NCBI GenBank assembly: GCA_963649615.1
Contig: CAVJIN010000004.1
Location: 7,143 to 71,142, forward strand
Reading direction: 5' to 3'
DNA from: UBA9732 sp963649615
GTDB taxonomy: Bacteria > Spirochaetota > Spirochaetia > Sphaerochaetales > Sphaerochaetaceae
Length of the DNA: 64,000 bases
Part shown: positions 58,716 through 64,000 of the stretch, one piece after another
Layout of the letters: each line of letters opens with the position of its first letter
Position numbering within the stretch: position 1 is the stretch's first letter
Made by a program: the position numbers and the translations under genes
Notes under the pieces: model-generated
Database searches by the model: none
What the model was told of the DNA's origin: nothing
What the model saw: the letters and a program-made list of their open reading frames with translations, nothing else

Positions 58716-59555
58716 ATGGTGCCAACAACCCCCTTGGAGATAGCAAGAGCTGTTATTCAGATTATTCTAATGACAGCGTTTTTTTACTCAATGTATGTTT
58801 CTCTTGCACAAAACAGAGCCACGAGTTTCATACGTACAATTTTACTTTACATTTTTATCTATGTTTTGTGTCATATTCTTAAATTTGAGGTCATTGAGGG
58901 CCTTATGAAAATAATGGCCGTGCCGGCTACAGTTTTCTTGTGTGTGCTTTATCAGCCAGAACTCAGAAGGACCTTCACACCAGGTGTCAGCAGACGTGCA
59001 CGTTTTTTTAGAATTGGTGGCGTGCAAACATCATCTGACCAGCTTGATATGATTCTCAATGCTTGCCAGCGTCTTGTCCAAGTAAAGAGAGGAGCCTTGA
59101 TTGTATTCCCACGCAAGCTAGCTCTCAAAAACATTATAGATAGTGGTACCAAGATGAATGCCGATATCTCTAGCGCCTTAATTGTCACGGTTTTTGACCA
59201 CGACACACCGCTACATGATGGCGCCATGATTATTCAGGGCTCAAAAATAATTGCAGCAGGCTGTTATTTGCCCCTATCTGTCCAGACCGATATCCGTGCA
59301 TCTTTTGGTACAAGGCACAGGGCTGCTTTAGGAATGGCAGAGGAATCCGATGCCGCTGTTATTGTTGTCTCTGAAGAGACTGGTGCAATATCACTAGCCT
59401 GTAACGGAAATCTCTACTATGACCTTTCTCGCGAAGAAATTAAGAGCATGCTCATTGCTCTCTTTAATTACCTTGATGTCCAGTCTGTGGCAGTAGAAGA
59501 GGCCAGAGAGGCTAGTAAGGAATCTAGTAGGGAAGCAGGTAAGGAGGAAAACTAA
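58716..59555 (+). CDS. cdaA: Membrane-bound diadenylate cyclase CdaA
   Basis: The 279-residue protein has three N-terminal membrane spans (about 10-30, 38-56, 60-78), then the DAC domain with the catalytic motifs DGA (168-170) and RHRAA (200-204). It makes cyclic di-AMP from two ATP molecules at the membrane. The C-terminus is an acidic and charged tail rich in Glu and Ser. It precedes a CdaR/YbbR gene by one base, the usual partner. Preceded by a tandemly repeated ribosome site. Confidence 0.93.
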   Translation: MVPTTPLEIARAVIQIILMTAFFYSMYVSLAQNRATSFIRTILLYIFIYVLCHILKFEVIEGLMKIMAVPATVFLCVLYQPELRRTFTPGVSRRARFFRIGGVQTSSDQLDMILNACQRLVQVKRGALIVFPRKLALKNIIDSGTKMNADISSALIVTVFDHDTPLHDGAMIIQGSKIIAAGCYLPLSVQTDIRASFGTRHRAALGMAEESDAAVIVVSEETGAISLACNGNLYYDLSREEIKSMLIALFNYLDVQSVAVEEAREASKESSREAGKEEN

Positions 59556-59556
59556 A

Positions 59557-59961
59557 ATGAGTCGGAACAAAACTTTTCAAAAAATATTTTATAACTGGCA
59601 AATAAAGATTCTTTGCTTCCTTCTTGCTGTTTTTATGTATTTCTTCCTTGGACTTATACTCCAAGAAACTAGAACCGTTAGTTTGCCTCTTAATGTTACA
59701 ATGCCAGAGGGTTATAAGGCTGACAGTATTGTTCCTACTTCAGCTGAGCTTCTAATTTCTGGTAAAGAAGACCAAGTTTACATGGTAGATCTTTCAAAAG
59801 TGACCCTTACTGTTGATTTTTCTAAAGTCAGCCAAGAAGGTGTTTCTCTTGCTGCTGTTCAAATTGACATGGGAGGACAAGATTCTGTTTTGGACTTCTC
59901 AACGCTCTCTTTCTCAACAAATCCATCGCAGGTGAAAGTCTTTTTCTCTTTGGATAATTAG
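59557..59961 (+). CDS. Short YbbR-domain protein, CdaR-like regulator of CdaA
   Basis: The 134-residue protein has a basic N-terminus, one membrane span (about 16-36, ILCFLLAVFMYFFLGLIL) and a single outward-facing YbbR domain ending SFSTNPSQVKVFFS. CdaR in Firmicutes has several YbbR domains and inhibits CdaA; here only one is present. It starts one base after cdaA with AGGAGGAAAAC. The modest size may reflect a minimal version of the regulator. Confidence 0.85.
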   Translation: MSRNKTFQKIFYNWQIKILCFLLAVFMYFFLGLILQETRTVSLPLNVTMPEGYKADSIVPTSAELLISGKEDQVYMVDLSKVTLTVDFSKVSQEGVSLAAVQIDMGGQDSVLDFSTLSFSTNPSQVKVFFSLDN

Positions 59962-59990
59962 TGATTGGCTTTTTATGATTGGAGGTTTGT

Positions 59991-60383
59991 GTGATTAGTG
60001 GAATAGGAATTGATGCAGTCTCTCTTGAGCGTGTAAAAAAGCTAGACAGGCATTTTCTGGAGAAGGTTTACAACGAACGTGAACTGGAAGAATATGCCCT
60101 TTTAGAAAAAGCACATGAAGACATAAAGGCTCAATTTCTAGCTTCTCGTTTTGCTGTAAAAGAAGCCTATGCCAAGGCTCGTGGAACAGGCTTTTCTGAG
60201 ACATTAATCCCACATGATATCTATGTAGAAAAAGATTCCAATGGAAAGCCTTCTGTGGGTCTTAGTGGAATTACATTAGACAACGCTCCTTGTGAAGCAA
60301 TTCACCTTTCAATTACCCATGAAAGTCCCTTGGCAATAGCCATGGTAATCCTTGAAAAAGAGATAGACAAGGATAAGGAATAG
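59991..60383 (+). CDS. acpS: Holo-[acyl-carrier-protein] synthase
   Basis: The GTG at 59991 is preferred because GGAGG lies five bases before it; an in-frame TTG at 59979 overlaps the ribosome site. The 130-residue protein has the family's GIGIDAVSLERV start with the metal-binding Asp and the FAVKEAYAKARGTG motif with the catalytic Glu. It transfers 4'-phosphopantetheine from CoA to the acyl carrier protein. It is followed four bases later by truA. Confidence 0.93.
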   Translation: MISGIGIDAVSLERVKKLDRHFLEKVYNERELEEYALLEKAHEDIKAQFLASRFAVKEAYAKARGTGFSETLIPHDIYVEKDSNGKPSVGLSGITLDNAPCEAIHLSITHESPLAIAMVILEKEIDKDKE

Positions 60384-60386
60384 GCT

Positions 60387-61235
60387 ATGGCAAGAAGTGA
60401 TTGGAAGCGCCCTACAGAGTTCTCTGCTCCTGAAGGAAGACGCCGTGTTGCCATGGAACTTTCCTATGATGGAAGAGCTTTTAATGGCTGGCAAACGCAA
60501 AATAATGGAATTTCTGTACAGGAAACGCTAAAACAGGCTATTGTTCAGTTTTTGGGAGATGAAAATGTAGTTGTATGCGGAAGCGGTAGAACAGACAGTG
60601 GAGTTCATGCCAAAGGACAGGTTGCACATGCAGAATTTAATACTTGTACCATTCCCGCTAAAGCTTTTACTTTTGCCTTAAATGCCATTTTGCCACGTAG
60701 TGTAAGAATTGTTAGAAGCTGGGATTGTGGTCCTGATTTTCATGCTCGTTACAGCGCCATGGCTAGAGAGTATAGATACTTTGCTGTTCAAGGTCTTAGG
60801 CATGACTGTTTTACAGATGGTCTTATTTCTAGATACAAAGAACTGCCTTCCATTGATGTTTTGAATTCTTATGCCTCCCAATTGATAGGAACTCATGATT
60901 TTACAACTTTTGCTTCTGCAAAAGATGATTGCCCTAGTAAGGTTAGAGATATTTATGAATCTGTTTTTTATTGGACTTCTTCCATGTATGAAGATAAAGT
61001 CTTGTGTTATAAAATTTGTGGAAACGCTTTTTTATATCACATGGTAAGATCTCTTGTTGGTTCTATGATTTACATGGGACTTGAAGGTTATAGTGTATCT
61101 GATTTTGGAGATGCACTTGAATCTTGCGATAGAAGCAAGGCCAAAAAAACAGCGGATTCAGATGGGCTATATCTGTGGCGAGTGAGCTATGATCCTGAAG
61201 AATACAGGTGGTTTGAGGAAAAGTATGGCAAATGA
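60387..61235 (+). CDS. truA: tRNA pseudouridine(38-40) synthase
   Basis: The 282-residue protein shows the TruA signature GRTDSGVHA with the catalytic Asp70, the N-terminal SYDGRAFNGWQ and the C-terminal LYHMVRSLVG region. It modifies uridines 38-40 in the anticodon arm of tRNAs. AAGGATAAGG precedes the start. It overlaps the UDG gene by 11 bases. Confidence 0.95.
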   Translation: MARSDWKRPTEFSAPEGRRRVAMELSYDGRAFNGWQTQNNGISVQETLKQAIVQFLGDENVVVCGSGRTDSGVHAKGQVAHAEFNTCTIPAKAFTFALNAILPRSVRIVRSWDCGPDFHARYSAMAREYRYFAVQGLRHDCFTDGLISRYKELPSIDVLNSYASQLIGTHDFTTFASAKDDCPSKVRDIYESVFYWTSSMYEDKVLCYKICGNAFLYHMVRSLVGSMIYMGLEGYSVSDFGDALESCDRSKAKKTADSDGLYLWRVSYDPEEYRWFEEKYGK

Positions 61236-62085
61236 GCTTGATGATAAAAAACAGGACATAAAAGAACTAGACCTCAAGAGACTGGCTCTAGAGGGCGCAC
61301 TTTCAGCCACGGAGACTTTAATAAACCAGTTTGAAAACGTTGTAAGAGGTTGTTATGTTGCCCCAGAGGCTTCAAGTTCTAATTTCTCTGAGGTTTCACA
61401 TAAACTATATCCAGAGCCTGTTGAGGCTTTAGATGAGATGGGGTCTTCTGAATATAAACATCGGTCTACATTCGCTATATTTGCAGAGCCGGAAAAAGAT
61501 GAGCGCTGCCATATGTCAATGCAGGCTTTAATTACAGATGCTCTTTCTTGTAAACGTTGTACTTTGTGTTCAACTCGCACGAATGTGGTTTTTGGAGAAG
61601 GTTGCTCTGACCGGCCTACTGTTATGGTAATTGGAGAAGGCCCTGGGGAGACAGAAGACAATACTGGAAGACCTTTTGTTGGTAAGGCAGGAGCTTTCTT
61701 GGATAAGTGGCTTAAAGCTATTAATCTTGATAGAAATTCCAATACCTACATTACCAACATTGTTAAGTGCAGACCTCCACAGAACAGGGATCCTCTTTCT
61801 GAGGAAAAAACAGCCTGCCTTGCTTTCTTAAAACAGCAAATTGCTCTTATTCAACCCCAGACAATTTTGTGTCTTGGACGTCCTGCTTCTTCTCTTATGA
61901 CGGGACAAGAAGATGCTTCAATGGGTTCTCTAAGAGGAAGATTTTTCTTTTTTGATGGGATTCCAATGATTTGTACCTATCATCCTGCAGCAGTTTTAAG
62001 AGACCTTAGTTTAAAACGTCCTGTATGGGAAGATTTGCAGAAATTGGCTCGTTATCTTGGCCTTGAGGTTATGGGTTCTAGATGA
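61225..62085 (+). CDS. Uracil-DNA glycosylase, family 4 (iron-sulfur)
   Basis: From the ATG at 61225 (GAGGAAAAG upstream) the product is 286 residues. A non-conserved, acidic N-terminal 105 residues is followed by the domain with cluster ligands C109, C112, C182 and C198, VIGEGPGETEDNTGRPFVGKAG, and CLGRPASSL and the late CTYHPAA motif. Family 4 UDGs remove uracil from DNA. The N-terminal extension is unusual (the family's normal length is about 200). It is coupled to truA and priA by overlaps. Confidence 0.93.
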   Translation: MANELDDKKQDIKELDLKRLALEGALSATETLINQFENVVRGCYVAPEASSSNFSEVSHKLYPEPVEALDEMGSSEYKHRSTFAIFAEPEKDERCHMSMQALITDALSCKRCTLCSTRTNVVFGEGCSDRPTVMVIGEGPGETEDNTGRPFVGKAGAFLDKWLKAINLDRNSNTYITNIVKCRPPQNRDPLSEEKTACLAFLKQQIALIQPQTILCLGRPASSLMTGQEDASMGSLRGRFFFFDGIPMICTYHPAAVLRDLSLKRPVWEDLQKLARYLGLEVMGSR

Positions 62086-64000
62086 TTAAGTATGCCAAAG
62101 TTTTAGTTCCAGTTCCTCTTAAACAAGACTTCTTGTATTCCTTTGATGACGAGGTTTTGAATGTCATTGTGGGTATAAGAGTAATGGTCCCTTTTAGCTC
62201 TAGAAAAGTGCAAGCTTATGTAATTGATGTCCTAAAAGATAAACCTGAGTGTAATTTTGAGATAAAATCTGTATATAAGGCTATTGATAAAGAACCTTTG
62301 TTTGGGAAGAAAGAGTATGAACTTGCCCTTTGGATGGAGAAGTTTTATTTCTCAAGCCGGGGTGAAATTCTTGATGTAATGATTCCTGGAGGGAAAAGAG
62401 ACTCCTCTCATGGGGCTTTAGATTTTGGAGAGCCAATTCTCAAGCCAGATGTTCAACTTACAGGCGAGCAAGAGGATGCTATTAAAACTGTTATGGGTGG
62501 CTCTGGAAGCCTTTATTATCTTTTTGGCATTACCGGGTCAGGTAAGACAGAAGTCTTCTTAAGATGTGCAGAGCAGGTCATAGCTCAAGGGGGGCAAGTC
62601 ATTTATCTTGTTCCTGAGATAACTCTTACTCATCAACTTGCAATTCAGGTTCTAGATAGGTTTAAAAACAATGTTGCTATCCTACATTCTGGCCTTACAG
62701 ATTCTCAGCGTATAGCCCAGTGGAGAAAGATCAAGAGATCTGAAGTGTCTTTAGTTATTGGAGCCAGAAGTGCTGTCTTTGCTCCTTTTGAAAACCTAAA
62801 GATGATTATTATAGATGAGGAGCATGAGAACTCCTATAAGAGTGGAAATGACCCTCGCTACCATGCAAGGCAGGTAGCACAAAAAAGAATAAGCGATTGT
62901 CATGGTAAACTTCTCATGGGTAGTGCTACTCCAAGTCTTGAGGCTTGGCATCTTATGAAAGATCCTAGCAAGATGACTCGCATAAATCTAACCAAACGTG
63001 TTGGTGGTGGCTCTGTTCCGGGTGTTGAAATTGCAGATATGTCAAAGGAAGAAGGTATCTTTGGAAAGGTTCTCCAGGCTCAAATGACTAGGACTTTAGG
63101 CTCAGGGAAACAGGTTATCTTGTTCTTAAATAGACGTGGCTATAGTTACTATTTCCACTGCAGAAGTTGTGGTTTTGAATTAAAATGCCCTCATTGTGAT
63201 GTTGCAATGACTTATCATAGAAGACTTGGAACTGTGCAATGCCATTACTGTGGTTATACTCAAAAACCTATTCGAGTGTGCCCTCAGTGTGGCTCATTAG
63301 ATGTCATGTACTCTGGTTTTGGCACAGAACAGGTGGAACAGGAGATAAATAGGCTCTTTCCTCAATATAAAGCTGCACGTCTTGATACTGACACTGTTGC
63401 CAAAGACCGCAAAATTATTCAAAAAACGTTAGATGAGTTCAGAGAAGGTAAGATTAACATCCTCATTGGAACCCAAATGGTTGCCAAAGGGCTAAACTTT
63501 CCAAATGTTCAATTGGTGGGAATAGTTCTTGCAGACAGTGGTCTTCTCATCCCAGATTTCAGGGCAGAGGAGAGGACCTTTGACCTTCTTGTTCAAGTTG
63601 CAGGCCGTTCTGGCCGTGCCGATACCTCTGGCAAGGTTGTGGTGCAAACTCGCATGAAGGATAATCCTGCCATTGTCATGGCCTCTCAAGGTAAGGTTGA
63701 GGAGTTCTTTGATAAAGAGCTTTCTCTTAGAAAAGACCTAGGTTTTCCTCCTTTTTCTCGCATGATAAACCTTGTCATTCGCTCTCCAAGAGCAGAAGTT
63801 GCCAAAAATTTTGCCAACACCATTGCTACACGCTTACGTGAAGTTGCCAAAAATACCCAAATTTATGGTGCCAACGAATGTCCCATTGAGAAGATTCGTG
63901 CCAACTATCGCTATCAAGTCCTTCTTAAATCAACCAAGCCTGCTGACATGCTCATTTCCCTTGAACAAGCGCTCACCGGCCTCAAAACTCCCACCTCCAC
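62082..64000 (+). CDS. priA: Primosomal protein N' (replication restart helicase), C-terminus cut by window edge
   Basis: The frame opens at the ATG at 62082, which overlaps the UDG stop by four bases (ATGA), and runs 639 residues to the window edge. It shows Walker A GITGSGKTE, DEEH, the zinc-binding cysteines in CRSCGFELKCPHCDVAM and CHYCGYTQKPIRVCPQC, and helicase motifs QMVAKGLNF and QVAGRSGRAD. PriA restarts stalled replication forks. The missing part should be a short C-terminal segment. Confidence 0.95.
   Translation, partial: MIKYAKVLVPVPLKQDFLYSFDDEVLNVIVGIRVMVPFSSRKVQAYVIDVLKDKPECNFEIKSVYKAIDKEPLFGKKEYELALWMEKFYFSSRGEILDVMIPGGKRDSSHGALDFGEPILKPDVQLTGEQEDAIKTVMGGSGSLYYLFGITGSGKTEVFLRCAEQVIAQGGQVIYLVPEITLTHQLAIQVLDRFKNNVAILHSGLTDSQRIAQWRKIKRSEVSLVIGARSAVFAPFENLKMIIIDEEHENSYKSGNDPRYHARQVAQKRISDCHGKLLMGSATPSLEAWHLMKDPSKMTRINLTKRVGGGSVPGVEIADMSKEEGIFGKVLQAQMTRTLGSGKQVILFLNRRGYSYYFHCRSCGFELKCPHCDVAMTYHRRLGTVQCHYCGYTQKPIRVCPQCGSLDVMYSGFGTEQVEQEINRLFPQYKAARLDTDTVAKDRKIIQKTLDEFREGKINILIGTQMVAKGLNFPNVQLVGIVLADSGLLIPDFRAEERTFDLLVQVAGRSGRADTSGKVVVQTRMKDNPAIVMASQGKVEEFFDKELSLRKDLGFPPFSRMINLVIRSPRAEVAKNFANTIATRLREVAKNTQIYGANECPIEKIRANYRYQVLLKSTKPADMLISLEQALTGLKTPTS

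Overview
The window reads as a low-GC (about 40%) chromosomal segment of a fermentative, probably host- or plant-fibre-associated spirochaete (Treponema/Spirochaetales type). This rests on the exported solute-binding proteins, whose signal peptides end in patterns such as VFAQGAQES or VYANGASE, on the LPP20-like lipoprotein with an outer-membrane-like partner, and on a gene set of sugar ABC transporters, GTP-type PEP carboxykinase, GGGtGRT protein and CdaA/CdaR. The lineage is inferred from these patterns and not from a marker gene. I saw no rRNA, tRNA, insertion sequence, prophage or CRISPR array, and no gene-free stretch longer than 300 bases.

Layout. (1) 1-10142: a truncated M20 amidohydrolase diverges from a carbohydrate and phosphodiester uptake block made of a GH105 unsaturated-uronyl hydrolase, a GH4 glycosidase, an ENPP-type phosphodiesterase, a complete UgpABCE/MalK-like ABC importer and a metallo-beta-lactamase-fold hydrolase. 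(2) 10220-17102: two divergent operons separated by a LacI-type regulator. Each has a Gfo/Idh/MocA oxidoreductase plus a TIM-barrel isomerase/epimerase, and one also has a GH127-like beta-L-arabinofuranosidase. (3) 17209-18504: a stand-alone DUF4143 AAA+ ATPase with a repeat-rich leader. (4) 18510-36361: the most interesting part. A sugar ABC importer with its own LacI regulator and a FucU mutarotase face a long operon of L-fucose isomerase, E2, E3 and fused E1 of a 2-oxo-acid/acetoin-type dehydrogenase, a PHP-domain protein, an SDR, a SorE-like zinc dehydrogenase and a rhamnulokinase-family kinase. Near-identical TGTAAACGTTTACA-type palindromes sit in the control regions of both sides. No class II aldolase is present, so the operon may encode an unusual way of breaking down 6-deoxyhexoses. 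(5) 36352-38410: a Dabb protein and the GGGtGRT/NifU-like pair. (6) 38646-42327: a second, classical mglBAC galactose/glucose importer. (7) 42395-48717: MATE exporter, SerC, GPH symporter and U32 peptidase/RlhA-like protein. (8) 48899-64000: mostly core genes (pckG, pepT, an envelope protein pair, M16 peptidase, glpK, cdaA-cdaR, acpS, truA, a type 4 uracil-DNA glycosylase, and priA cut by the window edge).

Working together, regions 1-6 look like a machine for scavenging plant or mucin oligosaccharides. Importers bring in glycosides, dedicated hydrolases or oxidoreductase/lyase pairs open them, and isomerase, kinase and dehydrogenase enzymes feed the monosaccharides into central metabolism, each block under a LacI-type repressor or with an operator-like repeat. 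Many starts were moved downstream of the longest reading frame because a good Shine-Dalgarno sequence and the family's normal N-terminus agree on the inner codon.
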